A DNA stretch of 64,000 nucleotides from Planctomycetota bacterium (GCA_020638855.1 JACKHT010000001.1:496001-560000), one strand, 5' to 3'. Numbered from the stretch's first letter, positions 1-9,119 are shown. A program made the numbers and translations. Notes: a model not told the origin generated them from the letters alone.

Positions 1-875
1 ACCTCACCTGCGACATCCATGTCGCCTTGGAGGAAGTACTGGCAGCGGAAACCCTGCTAGCTCAAACGCGATCCCTCACCGAGCTCGCCACCACCACCAA
101 CGAGTATTTTCAGCGGGCCAAGGATGCGGGCGCCGCTACGGCCATTCAGGCCAACCTTGCCCAAGGAGACCTGCAAACGATTCGGCTCGATGGATTGCGC
201 GCCGATGCCAGGGTTCGCCAAGCCCGGCAAGCGCTCAACGCCTTGCTTGGCTTGCCTCCCTCCGTGGACTTGCCACTTGGACCTGGGGTGGACCCCTCCA
301 ACCTCTTGACCACCCGAGGCACGCCCGAGCAACTCACGCTCCACGCGGTCGACTCGCGCCCCGACCTAGCCGTCCTACTCGCGGCCTACCAAGCTTCCGA
401 GGAAGGGGTTCGGCTCGCCATGTCCCAACGGTTTCCTCGGATCGCGGTGGGGACCGGCATTCGAATCACCCTACCGATCTTCTCCAAGTTCGGAGGACCC
501 GCCATCCAAACGGCGCGCGCTCGTAGCGAGCAAATCCGCTTGGCCTTTACGGCAAGAGTCCACACGATCCGGCAGGAAATCGCGGCAGGTTACGAGGCTT
601 GGCAGCTCGCGAGCCAGGAGGTGGACCTCGTGGAGAATGGGCTGCTCCCCAACGCGGAACAAAGCCTGCAGTTGTCCCGCGAAGCCCTGGTAGCCGGGGA
701 GGTGACCCTGCTGGAAACGCTGGCACTCCAGCGGTCCCTGGTCGCGGCGCGCACGCGCCACACGGAGGCGCGTGCAGAACGCTCGAAACGCGCCTGGAAA
801 TTGCTGGCGGCCAGTGGATGGCTGCTCGGCGCCTCCCCCATGAACACGGAACCGAACCCCGCCGACTCGCAATGA
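1..875 (+). CDS. TolC-family outer membrane efflux protein, 5' end missing
   Basis: C-terminal part of an outer membrane factor that would form the outer-membrane and periplasmic tunnel of the RND pump encoded just downstream. The frame is open to the left window edge, so the signal peptide and N-terminus lie outside; an internal TTG at 27 is not the true start. The visible 290 or so residues are long alpha-helical stretches rich in Ala, Leu, Gln and Glu with the RQARQALNALLGLP type motif seen in CusC/CzcC proteins, then a region with LPIFSKFGGPAIQTARAR, matching the second TolC repeat. The stop codon overlaps the next start in an ATGA, so it is translationally coupled to the adaptor. Family assignment is firm; metal specificity cannot be read from this gene. 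Confidence 0.85.
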   Translation, partial: LTCDIHVALEEVLAAETLLAQTRSLTELATTTNEYFQRAKDAGAATAIQANLAQGDLQTIRLDGLRADARVRQARQALNALLGLPPSVDLPLGPGVDPSNLLTTRGTPEQLTLHAVDSRPDLAVLLAAYQASEEGVRLAMSQRFPRIAVGTGIRITLPIFSKFGGPAIQTARARSEQIRLAFTARVHTIRQEIAAGYEAWQLASQEVDLVENGLLPNAEQSLQLSREALVAGEVTLLETLALQRSLVAARTRHTEARAERSKRAWKLLAASGWLLGASPMNTEPNPADSQ

Positions 876-2353
876 AATCCCACCAAGAACGTATCCCCCT
901 CATCGATCGGCAGCGCGCCCTGCTCGCCTCGACTGCCTTCGTATTGTGTTTGGGCTTGGGCTGCTCCCCCGCCCACGAAGACCACCACGGCAAAGACCAC
1001 GGCACGGGCCAAGAAGGGGCGGCGCATGAGCCCCACTCCGAATCGATGGCGACGTCCGGTGATGCCCATCCGGGCGAACACCCGGGCGAAGACGGGCACG
1101 TCGAGCTATCCGAACAGCAATTCCAAGCGGCCGGTATCCAAACAACCGTGGCCAAGCCGGGGCGCGTGTTCGATGCTTTGACGCTCCCGGGAACGGTGGC
1201 CCCCAACTCGGACGCCGTTCTGCATGTCACGCCCCGGGTTTCGGGCCAGGTGCGGAGCGTGACGAAACACCTCGGGGAATCCGTTCAAGCAGGGGAAGTC
1301 GTGTGCATTCTGGACAGCGTTGAGTTGGGGGCCGCCGCTGCCAACTACCTGCGAGACCGCGAGCGGGTCCGAGCTGCGGAAGAAACGCTCGCTCGCGAGC
1401 AAGAGCTCTACGCAGGCCGCTTGGAAGCGCTCCAGACCGTGTTGGAAGGGGGCATCGCGATTCAGGAGCGCATCTACAGCCGCGAAGAGGACCTGCAGAA
1501 GAAGGCCGTGTCCACCGTGCGCCCCCTGCTCGAAGCGGACAAGGCCCTGCAGCTCGCCAAGCTCGAACTGGCCAAGAACCTGACCGAATTGCGCGCCGAT
1601 CGGGACTCGCGGCTGCTCGAACTCGATGTCGACCTGCGCACCAAGCGCATCGACCTGGCGGCGGCCGCCAACCTGCTCCGGATCATGGGGTTTGACGCTC
1701 AAGAGGTGACGGGGCTCCATGCTGAGTCCCCCATCCTCGCCGGTGAGTACCGAGTCTATGCTCCAGGCAACGGCGTGGTGGTCAACCGCCACGCATCCAC
1801 CGGCGAATTCGTGGAGGCCGGAGCCAAGCTGTACATCATCGAGGATCTCTCCAGCGTTTGGTTTGTCGCTTCGGCCTTTGAAGAACAGCTGCAAAGCGTA
1901 CGCACCCTCCAGGCAGCGCACATCACCCTGGATGCTTTCCCCGGAACCATCCTGAACGGCGCGGTGAGCTTTGTGGACTACCACGTCGACGCCACCAGCC
2001 GCTCGGTGGGTGTCCGCATCACCCTGGACAACACCGAATTGGAATCGTGGCCGGAGGAGTATCCGCTTCGACCGGGGATGTTTGGTCGCGCCCAATTGGA
2101 GACGACCGCGCGCCAGGCGGGCATCGTGCTACCCGAAGCCGCCCTGGTGCATGACGATGCGGGTGATTACGTCTTCGTTCAAGTGGAGCCACTAGCCTTC
2201 GAACACCGCGACGTGGTCGTGCAACCCGTAGCCGACGGTTTGGTGGAAGTTTTGGCGGGCCTGACCGAGGGCGAAAGCATCGCGGTTTCAGGCACATTCT
2301 TCCTGAAATCGGCCGAACGCATGGGCGAACTCGGCGGCGGACACAGCCACTAG
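872..2353 (+). CDS. RND efflux periplasmic adaptor, His-rich lipoprotein (CzcB/CusB type)
   Basis: Membrane fusion protein of about 493 residues linking the inner membrane RND pump to the TolC-type channel. The ATG at 872 overlaps the upstream stop and is followed by a lipoprotein signal with lipobox LGLGC, so the mature protein should be lipid-anchored. Residues about 30-75 are very rich in His, Asp and Glu (AHEDHHGKDHG and similar), and the C-terminus ends GGGHSH; such segments bind transition metals in HME-type adaptors. A barrel-sandwich hybrid with a long helical hairpin (residues about 140-270) is followed by a beta-barrel domain (VWFVASAFEEQLQSV) and a membrane-proximal domain. It starts further upstream as an open frame, but the lipobox decides for 872. 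Metal handling is inferred from the His clusters and the neighbour. Confidence 0.9.
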   Translation: MKSHQERIPLIDRQRALLASTAFVLCLGLGCSPAHEDHHGKDHGTGQEGAAHEPHSESMATSGDAHPGEHPGEDGHVELSEQQFQAAGIQTTVAKPGRVFDALTLPGTVAPNSDAVLHVTPRVSGQVRSVTKHLGESVQAGEVVCILDSVELGAAAANYLRDRERVRAAEETLAREQELYAGRLEALQTVLEGGIAIQERIYSREEDLQKKAVSTVRPLLEADKALQLAKLELAKNLTELRADRDSRLLELDVDLRTKRIDLAAAANLLRIMGFDAQEVTGLHAESPILAGEYRVYAPGNGVVVNRHASTGEFVEAGAKLYIIEDLSSVWFVASAFEEQLQSVRTLQAAHITLDAFPGTILNGAVSFVDYHVDATSRSVGVRITLDNTELESWPEEYPLRPGMFGRAQLETTARQAGIVLPEAALVHDDAGDYVFVQVEPLAFEHRDVVVQPVADGLVEVLAGLTEGESIAVSGTFFLKSAERMGELGGGHSH

Positions 2354-2364
2354 CGCGCCCTCCC

Positions 2365-5300
2365 ATGATCAACAAGCTCATCAATTTCTCCCTCGACAAC
2401 CGCCTGATGGTCCTCATCGGGTGGCTGTTGGTGGTGGCCCTAGGAATCGATTCGCTGCGCAAGCTGCCGATCGATGCGGTCCCCGATGTCACCAACGTCC
2501 AGGTCCAGGTGCTCACCAACAGTCCGGGTTTGGCTCCCCAAGAAGTGGAATCCTTCATCACGTTCCCCGTGGAAACGGCCATGAGTGGGCTCCCCAAGAT
2601 CGAACAGATTCGATCGGTCTCCAAGTTTGGGCTGTCGGTCGTGACCGTGGTTTTTGAAGAGGGGACCAACCTGTACTGGGCCCGCCAGCTCGTCGGCGAA
2701 CGGCTCGCCGAGGCGCGCGATGCCATTCCTGCGGAATATGGTAAGCCGGGAATGGGGCCCATCTCGACCGGGCTTGGAGAGATCTACCAATTCGAAGTTC
2801 GGGGCGATGGGTATTCTCCGATGCAGCTGCGGGACATTCTGGACTGGACGGTGGCCTACCAGCTGCGCTCGGTCCCGGGGGTGGTGGAGGTGAATTCCTT
2901 TGGTGGCGAACTGCGCACCTACCAAGCGACCCTCGATCCTCGCAAGCTGCGTTCGTATGGGCTTTCGCTCGGCACCGTCTTCGAAGCGTTGGAGAACAAC
3001 AACCGCAACGTGGGCGGCGGCTACATCGTGCACGCGGATGAGCAGTACCTCATTCGGGGGGAAGGCCTGATCGAGAGCCTGGCAGACCTAGCCCAGATCG
3101 TGGTGGCCAAGGACCAGCAAGGCACCCCGGTGTACCTGCAGAACCTGGGCAAGGTCGAGTTCGCCCCGATGCTCCGCCAGGGGGCCGTAACGCGCGACGG
3201 CCAAGGGGAAGCGGTCGTCGGCATCGTGATGATGCTCATGGGGGCCAACTCGCGGACGGTGTCGGAAGATGTCCACGCCCGGATTGGCGAAATCCAAAAG
3301 ACGCTGCCCAAAGGGGTCACCATCGACACCTTCTACAACCGCACCGAGCTTGTCCAACGCACGATGCGCACCGTCGCCAAGAACCTGGTGGAGGGCGGTC
3401 TGTTGGTGGTGGTGGTTCTGTTGTTGCTGCTGGGCAGCTTCCGAGGCGGCTTGATCGTGGCTTCCGCGATCCCGCTCTCGATGTTGGTGGCCGTCATCCT
3501 GATGCGCTGGACAAACCTATCGGGCAACCTCATGTCGCTCGGTGCGGTGGACTTCGGAATCATCGTGGACGGCGCCGTGGTTGTCGTGGAGAGCATTGTG
3601 GCCTACATCTTCCTGCACAAAGGCGACGACCAACGCTCCCACCTCGAAAAGGTACGCGCAGCATGCCATCAAGTCGCCCGCCCCGTGTTGTTTGCGGTGG
3701 GCATCATCATGGTGGTCTACCTACCAATCCTCGCGCTGCGCGGCATCGAAGGGAAGATGTTCCGCCCCATGGCGCTCACGGTCGTATTCGCCATGGGTGG
3801 GTCGCTGCTGTGTGCTTTGACCTTGATGCCGGTGCTGGCCTCTTTCTTTTTGAAGAAGCCCATCGCCAAGGAACCTTTCCTGTTCCGCTGGTTGAAGCGC
3901 GCCTATGCCCCCCTGCTCGCCAAGGCGATGGCTCGCCCCGCGCGCACCGGTGGATGGGCGCTCGCAGTCTTCGCGGCCAGCCTTGTGGTCATTCCGTTCC
4001 TCGGAGCGGAGTTCATCCCCAAACTCGACGAGGGCGCCATCGCCATGCAGGTCTGGCGGCTCCCGAGCGTATCCCTCGAGAGCTCCAACGAGATCAGCAC
4101 CCAAGCCGAAGCAGTCGCGATGCGCTTTCCGGAGGTTCAAACGGTCGTATCCAGGACCGGGCGGGCGGAGATTGCGACGGACCCGATGGGGGTCGAAATC
4201 TCGGACACGTTCCTGATCCTCAATCCTCCCGATACATGGCGCTTCGACACCAAAGAGGAGCTCATCGAGGCGCTCGATGGGGAGCTGCGGGAGACGCTTC
4301 CCGGGGTCTTGTTCAGCTACTCGCAACCCATCGAACTACGGGTGGACGAACTCATCAGTGGCGTTCGTTCTGAAGTGGGCATCAAAGTGTTTGCGGCGGG
4401 CGGGAGTCTTGAGGACATGCGGACCGTGGCCGAACAGGTCGCCGCAGTCGTGCGCCAGGTCCCTGGAATGGAAGAAGTCAAAGTCGAACAAACCACGGGC
4501 CTTCCCACCCTGACCATCCAGGTCGACCGGGAGGCCATCGCCAGACTGGGGGTCAACGCGCAGGACGTTCTTTCGGTGGTGGAAGCCATCGGGGGCACTC
4601 GAGTGGGCACGGTCGTCGAGGGTCAGCGGCGTTACGCCCTGCAGGTGCGCTTCGATGAAGCCGTGCGGGGCAACCTGGAAGCCCTTCGCAACCTGCCCGT
4701 CCCCTTGCCCGCAGGGGTCGACGGGACCGCCCCTTGGGTGCCACTCGAACAGGTGGCTCACGTGGACATCCAAACCGGCCCCGCCCAAATCAGCCGGGAG
4801 AAGATCCAGCGCAAAATCACCGTCGAACTCAACGTCCGCGGCCGCGATCTCGCCTCGGCCGTCGCCGAAGCACAGGACCGGGTCGAAGCGGAGATCTCGC
4901 TGCCCACGGGCTGGTTCATCGAATGGGGCGGTCAGTTCGAGAATTTGGCGGCCGCCTCCAAACGCCTCGCGATCCTCGTGCCCCTGGCGTTGCTGCTGAT
5001 CTTTGCCCTTTTGTACTCGACCTTCCAATCCACGCGGCTGACCTTGCTGATCTACCTCAACGTCCCCTTGGCGCTCTCGGGTGGGATTGCGGCGCTGTGG
5101 CTGCGGGGTTACCCGTTCTCGATCTCGGCCGGAGTCGGCTTCATCGCACTCTTTGGGATTGCCGTCATGAACGGCGTGGTGTTGGTCTCAACCATCGTGC
5201 AACGCCGGACCGAAGGAGCGGGCATCGAGGCAGCGGCGCGGACGGCCGCCCATTCGAGGCTACGCCCGGTGCTCATGACCGCCCTGACCGACATCATTGG

Positions 5301-5493
5301 CTTCTTCCCCATGGCCATCGCAGCCAGCGCGGGAGCCGAGGTCCAACGACCGCTGGCCACCGTCGTCATCGGGGGCTTGGTCACCTCGATGTTGCTCACG
5401 TTGTTTGTGCTGCCCGCGCTGTACCGAACGCGCATCTTTGCGACCCTACCTTCCGATCCTAGCCCTGCGCCGAGCGGGCAGGGAGCCACCTGA
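2365..5493 (+). CDS. Heavy-metal efflux RND pump, CzcA-like
   Basis: Inner membrane proton-driven metal exporter of 1042 residues, normal length for the HME-RND family (CzcA/CusA). The N-terminus MINKLINFSLDNRLMVL gives the first membrane helix. The proton-relay motif in TM4 is present as VDFGIIVDGAVVVVES, with the paired Asp residues typical of HME pumps. The periplasmic stretch RAEIATDPMGVEISDTF resembles CzcA rather than CusA, and the Cu-binding Met pattern of CusA is not evident, so zinc, cobalt, cadmium or nickel seem more likely than copper or silver; this is inference. It starts 11 nt after the adaptor and completes a three-gene tripartite efflux operon. No regulator is visible inside the window. 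Confidence 0.92.
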   Translation: MINKLINFSLDNRLMVLIGWLLVVALGIDSLRKLPIDAVPDVTNVQVQVLTNSPGLAPQEVESFITFPVETAMSGLPKIEQIRSVSKFGLSVVTVVFEEGTNLYWARQLVGERLAEARDAIPAEYGKPGMGPISTGLGEIYQFEVRGDGYSPMQLRDILDWTVAYQLRSVPGVVEVNSFGGELRTYQATLDPRKLRSYGLSLGTVFEALENNNRNVGGGYIVHADEQYLIRGEGLIESLADLAQIVVAKDQQGTPVYLQNLGKVEFAPMLRQGAVTRDGQGEAVVGIVMMLMGANSRTVSEDVHARIGEIQKTLPKGVTIDTFYNRTELVQRTMRTVAKNLVEGGLLVVVVLLLLLGSFRGGLIVASAIPLSMLVAVILMRWTNLSGNLMSLGAVDFGIIVDGAVVVVESIVAYIFLHKGDDQRSHLEKVRAACHQVARPVLFAVGIIMVVYLPILALRGIEGKMFRPMALTVVFAMGGSLLCALTLMPVLASFFLKKPIAKEPFLFRWLKRAYAPLLAKAMARPARTGGWALAVFAASLVVIPFLGAEFIPKLDEGAIAMQVWRLPSVSLESSNEISTQAEAVAMRFPEVQTVVSRTGRAEIATDPMGVEISDTFLILNPPDTWRFDTKEELIEALDGELRETLPGVLFSYSQPIELRVDELISGVRSEVGIKVFAAGGSLEDMRTVAEQVAAVVRQVPGMEEVKVEQTTGLPTLTIQVDREAIARLGVNAQDVLSVVEAIGGTRVGTVVEGQRRYALQVRFDEAVRGNLEALRNLPVPLPAGVDGTAPWVPLEQVAHVDIQTGPAQISREKIQRKITVELNVRGRDLASAVAEAQDRVEAEISLPTGWFIEWGGQFENLAAASKRLAILVPLALLLIFALLYSTFQSTRLTLLIYLNVPLALSGGIAALWLRGYPFSISAGVGFIALFGIAVMNGVVLVSTIVQRRTEGAGIEAAARTAAHSRLRPVLMTALTDIIGFFPMAIAASAGAEVQRPLATVVIGGLVTSMLLTLFVLPALYRTRIFATLPSDPSPAPSGQGAT

Positions 5494-5549
5494 TCCTCTC
5501 GCTCACGTCCCCATGGGTACCCGCCGAGCGCGGGTTCTCCCTACGCCCC

Positions 5550-6737
5550 CTACAGGCGGCGGAGAGCCTCGAGGAAGTAGTAGTCTCCATAGATGAGCGA
5601 CACATCCACTTCGCTGTTGGCCGGCTTGTTGCCCACGCCGTGCAAGAGGATTCCATCGCTGTTGCTGCCTTCAGCCAGGTAGGGAGCTTGGGAGAGCGTG
5701 CGTAGGAGGGCAACTCCCGCTTGGCGGTACTTCGACCCCAGCACCGGATCATTTACTGCGGTCCCCAGTTCCAAGAGCCCCGCTGCGGCGATCGCGGCGG
5801 CCGAAGTGTCGCGCGGTTCGTTGGGGATCCCCGGAGCTTGGAAGTCCCAGTAGGGAACCCCATCGGGAGGCACGTTCTTGAGCCAGTACTCCGCCACGCG
5901 GCAGGCCCCATCGAGGAACACCTGCTCGTGGGTGTAGCGGTACGTCATGGTGAACCCATAGATCGCCCAGGCCTGCCCACGCGACCAAGTCGAGTTGTCG
6001 GCGTACCCCTGATGGGTTCCCTTCCAGAGCACGGCACCCGTGGCGGGATCGAAATCCACCACGTGGTAGGTGCTACCGTCAGGCCGCACATGCTCCTGCA
6101 AAGTACGCAAGGCATGCGAGCGCGCCATGGCGTAGCCATTCGGGTCGCCCCCGTTTTGCGCCGACCAAAACAAGAGCTCCAAGTTCATCAGGTTGTCGAT
6201 GATGACCGGAAACTGCCAAGCGCCGAAGTCCCACGAACGCGTACAGCCCACGGTCGGGTTGAAGCGCGTGGCCAAACTCTGCGCCGCCGTCCAGAGCACG
6301 TCGCGATAGGCCGGATCGCCCGTACAACGAAACGCGTTGCCATAACTCAAGAAGATCCGGAAGCCTATGTCATGGTCCCCGGTGTTGTTCTGCTGCCCCG
6401 CGAGGTCCAACGTCTGCTGCGTCGCCCGCAAGCGCCACTTCTCGCCCTGCGTGCGCTCGTACATGAGCCACTGGCACCCCGCAAAGAAACCGCTCGTCCA
6501 ATCCTGCGCTCCCACGTAGCGCCAGGCCCCACCCGCCAACGTACTGCGCGCGTGCTGATTCGCCGCCAGATAGCTCACCGAGTGGGCCAACTGAGCCTCC
6601 GCGAAGCGAGCCGCATGGCCCAACGAATCCAGCCTCACAAGCCCCCCCTGACCCACCGCGCGCTCACGCGAAACGAACAACGCCGCCAATAGCACGAGCC
6701 AACTACCCACACGGGGCCAAACGAAGCGGATACCCAT
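5550..6737 (-). CDS. Glycoside hydrolase family 88, unsaturated glucuronyl hydrolase-like, secreted
   Basis: Predicted secreted (alpha/alpha)6-barrel enzyme of 395 residues that would remove unsaturated uronic acid residues from oligosaccharides released by polysaccharide lyases. The ATG at 6737 is preceded by a GGGGGAA ribosome site and encodes a signal peptide ending about AVGQ. Family motifs are visible: DHDIGFRIFLSYG (catalytic-type Asp of the GH88 HDIGF motif), DNLMNLELLFW (second Asp), THQGYADNSTWSRGQAWAIYG, and EPRDTSAAAIAAAGLLELG. It stands alone, convergent with the efflux operon, without a lyase or sulfatase neighbour, so the natural substrate is not indicated. GH105 rhamnogalacturonyl hydrolase is a less likely alternative; the HDIGF and DNLMNLEL signatures favour GH88. 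Confidence 0.85.
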   Translation of the reverse strand: MGIRFVWPRVGSWLVLLAALFVSRERAVGQGGLVRLDSLGHAARFAEAQLAHSVSYLAANQHARSTLAGGAWRYVGAQDWTSGFFAGCQWLMYERTQGEKWRLRATQQTLDLAGQQNNTGDHDIGFRIFLSYGNAFRCTGDPAYRDVLWTAAQSLATRFNPTVGCTRSWDFGAWQFPVIIDNLMNLELLFWSAQNGGDPNGYAMARSHALRTLQEHVRPDGSTYHVVDFDPATGAVLWKGTHQGYADNSTWSRGQAWAIYGFTMTYRYTHEQVFLDGACRVAEYWLKNVPPDGVPYWDFQAPGIPNEPRDTSAAAIAAAGLLELGTAVNDPVLGSKYRQAGVALLRTLSQAPYLAEGSNSDGILLHGVGNKPANSEVDVSLIYGDYYFLEALRRL

Positions 6738-6885
6738 CGTTCCCCCATGGTACCGGGCCCCGCCCATTTGGACGGTGCGAGTCCAATCCTTGCCCCTAGC
6801 CAGCGGGCCCGATGCACCACACTCCATCGCGGACCCCACGCCCAAGTCTTCCCCCCCCCAGCGCCCGCACGCTCAAAGCCCCAGG

Positions 6886-7140
6886 GCTCCCGAGTGTTGG
6901 GTGTCATCCCAACACTCCATAAGCATGCACTTTTTCGAGGGAAGCGCCCCCCAAGGCCCGCACGCTCCAAGCTCCCGAGTGTTGGACGTCAGCCCAACGC
7001 TCTATAAGCATGCATCTTTTTTGAGGGAGGCGCTCCCAACGCCTGCACGCTCAAAGCTCCCGAGTGTTGGGCGTCAGCCCAACACTCCATAAACATGCAT
7101 TTTTTTTGAGGGAGGCGCCCCCGGCGCCCGCCTCCCTCAA
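6886..7140. repeat. Three tandem 85-bp repeats, each with a hairpin
   Basis: Units start at 6886, 6971 and 7056, exactly 85 bp apart. Each carries an inverted repeat of about ten bases per arm (GAGTGTTGGG / CCCAACACTC with a short loop) about 10 nt upstream of a GCATGCA motif and a run of T. Differences between units are mostly single bases, with some compensating changes in the stem. The intergenic stretch 6738-7146 between GH88 and tRNA-Pro otherwise shows no gene. The hairpin plus T-run could act as a terminator on the plus strand or be a structured RNA; function unknown. Confidence 0.85.
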
Positions 7141-7146
7141 AAAAAA
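7100..7146. repeat. Perfect palindrome with 18-bp arms abutting tRNA-Pro
   Basis: Eight T then GAGGGAGGCG, an 11-nt loop, then CGCCTCCCTC and eight A. The arms 7100-7117 and 7129-7146 are fully complementary, so either strand folds into the same long hairpin. It lies immediately beyond the CCA end of the tRNA on the minus strand, and it overlaps the end of the third 85-bp unit. It likely marks the 3' end or processing signal of the tRNA transcript, but there is no classical U-tract on the tRNA strand after the stem. Confidence 0.75.
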
Positions 7147-7223
7147 TGGTCGGGGCGAGAGGATTTGAACCTCCGGCCTCTGCAACCCCATTGCAGCGCG
7201 CTACCAGGCTGCGCCACGCCCCG
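7147..7223 (-). tRNA. tRNA-Pro (anticodon GGG)
   Basis: Read on the minus strand the acceptor arms CGGGGCG and CGCCCCG pair, followed by discriminator A and an encoded CCA. The D arm is GGCGCAGCCTGGTAGCGC, typical of bacterial tRNA-Pro. The anticodon stem CTGCA/TGCAG holds loop ATGGGGT, giving anticodon GGG for CCC codons. The T arm contains GGTTCAAATCC. All four helices are intact. Confidence 0.95.
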
Positions 7224-7343
7224 ACCTAAGGGAGGGGGAGTCTAGGTCTTGGGGGGCGGGCGGTCAATCGTTTCGGGGGCTTTGTCGGGGTTTGCGGCTG
7301 GGGTTGGGTGAAGGCTTGGGGCCTGGGGTGCTATGTTGGAGCC

Positions 7344-7691
7344 ATGGCCCGCCCCCTCCGCTCGCTCACCCGCCCCCGCAACTCTTCGCGGCGACGGCAC
7401 CGCACGTGGATGCGCTCGATGAGCGTCGCCACCCTGGGTTGGGGCATCTGGTGGAGCGCCTTGGCATGGCACCGGGCTTGGCCCGGCGAGCCCCCCCCGT
7501 GGGTCTGGGTCTACGTGGTCACCTGCTGCCTAGCGGGCGTGGGCATGTTCTATGCCTTCTTCACCCTGCGGGCGCGCAAGTCCTGGGTGCTCATGGCGAC
7601 CATGGCTTGGCTGGCCAATTTGGGGCTGTTCCTGCTGCCGTGGTACGTGCACCACGACTTGCTCGAATTCCTGTCGCGACCCAAGGGTTAG
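7344..7691 (+). CDS. Small membrane protein of unknown function (3 TM)
   Basis: A 115-residue protein starting at ATG 7344, with TTGGAG just upstream; the frame is open further left, but this start has the best ribosome site. A basic N-terminus rich in Arg (RPRNSSRRRHRTWMR) is followed by three hydrophobic, Trp-rich segments around residues 25-45, 53-75 and 82-100. The distribution of charge suggests a cytoplasmic N-terminus. No family is recognised. It is convergent with the following reverse-strand gene 7699-8088. Confidence 0.6.
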   Translation: MARPLRSLTRPRNSSRRRHRTWMRSMSVATLGWGIWWSALAWHRAWPGEPPPWVWVYVVTCCLAGVGMFYAFFTLRARKSWVLMATMAWLANLGLFLLPWYVHHDLLEFLSRPKG

Positions 7692-7698
7692 CTGCGAG

Positions 7699-8088
7699 CT
7701 AAATCCGCGGCGCTTTCCACAGCATCAGCGCGCCGGTGAGCGTGGCGAGCAGCGTCAACACGATCACGACCCGTGCCACGATGCCGTGCAGCCGACGATG
7801 GCGCGGCTGGCGCAAGGTCAAAATCCCCGTCACCACCGGTAGCAAGTAGGCAAACGTCGCCGTGCGGGCCATGAACATGTGGATGGGCGTGATGGCTCCC
7901 GCAGCCTTAAGATCGTAGTGCTGGCCCACTTTGAGCGCGAAGCGGATGGCCATGCCCAAGCTCGCCACGGTCAGCAAGACCAGCGGGATGTGCAGCCGCC
8001 GTTTGGCGCGGAGCCCGGTCCACGCGACCGCCACCAGCAGCAGGACCGTCAGCAGCAGGAAGCCTAGGAAGCCTTGTTCGTGGCTCAT
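7699..8088 (-). CDS. Four-TM membrane protein, unknown function
   Basis: A 129-residue integral membrane protein. The ATG at 8088 overlaps the gpsA stop (ATGA), which fixes the start and shows coupling to gpsA. Four hydrophobic segments are separated by short loops with conserved-looking His residues (GQHYDLKAAG, ITPIHMFMAR, RHRRLHGIV), an arrangement seen in cytochrome b561 or DUF420-like haem-binding membrane proteins, but that link is only a resemblance. As third gene of the plsY-gpsA block it may have a membrane-related role. Confidence 0.6.
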   Translation of the reverse strand: MSHEQGFLGFLLLTVLLLVAVAWTGLRAKRRLHIPLVLLTVASLGMAIRFALKVGQHYDLKAAGAITPIHMFMARTATFAYLLPVVTGILTLRQPRHRRLHGIVARVVIVLTLLATLTGALMLWKAPRI

Positions 8089-9119
8089 GCGCCGCTGGCT
8101 CCCCACAGGCCATCCATCTCGCCGGCCGGTTCCCGGCTCATCAGATCGAGCACCGCGTGCTTGGGATCCTTGCCCTCGAACAGCACCGCGTGGACTTGCT
8201 CGGCGATCGGCATGGATATGCCTTCCAGCTCGGACTCGGGGCCGAACAGTGCTTTGGTGGTCCAAACGCCTTCGGCCACCATGTTCATTTCCCCGAGAAT
8301 GTGTTCGAGGCTACGGCCACGGCCCAGGGCTTCCCCCACCGCGCGGTTGCGCGAATGGCGCGAGAAGCAAGTGGTGGCCAAGTCCCCGATCCCCGCCAAG
8401 CCAAAGAAGGTCTCCGGGCGCGCTCCACGCAGTTTTCCGTAGCGCGCGATCTCCACCACGCCGCGGGTGACCAGCGCGCTCTTGGCGTTGTCGCCCAGCT
8501 CGAGCCCGTCGCAAATGCCCGCGGCGATAGCGATTACGTTCTTGAGCGCCCCCGCCAATTCCGCACCGATGGCGTCCTGGTGGGTGTAGACGCGGAAGCT
8601 GTCCGAGTTGAAGGCGGTTTGGACCTTGGCTCCGAACTCCAAGTCCGAGCATCCCGCGACCAGCGAAGCGGGAAGTTGGCGCGCGACTTCCTCGGCGTGG
8701 CTCGGCCCGGTCAGCACGCACAGGGTGCGCTTGCCAAGCACGTCCTCGAGGATTTGGGTGGGGCAGCGCAGGGTTTCGACTTCGAGCCCTTTGGTGGCCG
8801 AGACGATCGGTAGGTGCGCGGGCATGGCCTCTTCGAAGCGCCGGGCGACTTCGCGCAGGAATTGGGTGGGAACCACGCTGACCACGAAGTCCACCGCTTG
8901 CACCGCTTGGAACGGATCGGCGGTGAGCGTCAGGTTGGCGGGGAACGGGATGCCGGGCAGGTAGGTCGAATTGCTGCGCTCGCGCTGCATCCGCTGGCAC
9001 GCTTCGGGAAACGCACTCCACAGCACGGTGTCGACTCCGTTGCGAGCCAACACCAAGGCCAGGGTCGTGCCCCAGCTTCCATCTCCGAGCACCGCCACGC
9101 GGTGGATTGCGTCAACCAC
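8085..9119 (-). CDS. gpsA: Glycerol-3-phosphate dehydrogenase [NAD(P)+]
   Basis: Cytosolic enzyme of 344 residues that reduces dihydroxyacetone phosphate to sn-glycerol 3-phosphate for phospholipid synthesis. The N-terminal Rossmann motif VAVLGDGSWGTTLALVLA binds the cofactor. The substrate-binding half has the family signature ELAGALKNVIAIAAGICDGL with the catalytic Lys, then GLAGIGDLATTCFS and RNRAVG. Length is normal for GpsA. The start overlaps the end of plsY by 8 nt, so the first two steps of the acyl-glycerol-phosphate pathway are encoded as one unit. Confidence 0.96.
   Translation of the reverse strand: MVDAIHRVAVLGDGSWGTTLALVLARNGVDTVLWSAFPEACQRMQRERSNSTYLPGIPFPANLTLTADPFQAVQAVDFVVSVVPTQFLREVARRFEEAMPAHLPIVSATKGLEVETLRCPTQILEDVLGKRTLCVLTGPSHAEEVARQLPASLVAGCSDLEFGAKVQTAFNSDSFRVYTHQDAIGAELAGALKNVIAIAAGICDGLELGDNAKSALVTRGVVEIARYGKLRGARPETFFGLAGIGDLATTCFSRHSRNRAVGEALGRGRSLEHILGEMNMVAEGVWTTKALFGPESELEGISMPIAEQVHAVLFEGKDPKHAVLDLMSREPAGEMDGLWGASGA

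Noticed and set aside
1106..2095. 329-residue reverse-strand frame opposite the RND adaptor
   Set aside because: It lies fully antisense to a gene with lipobox and domain motifs and has no motif of its own.
6886..7146. CRISPR array
   Set aside because: The 85-bp units follow each other without unique spacers, the repeat is too long, and no cas gene is in the window.
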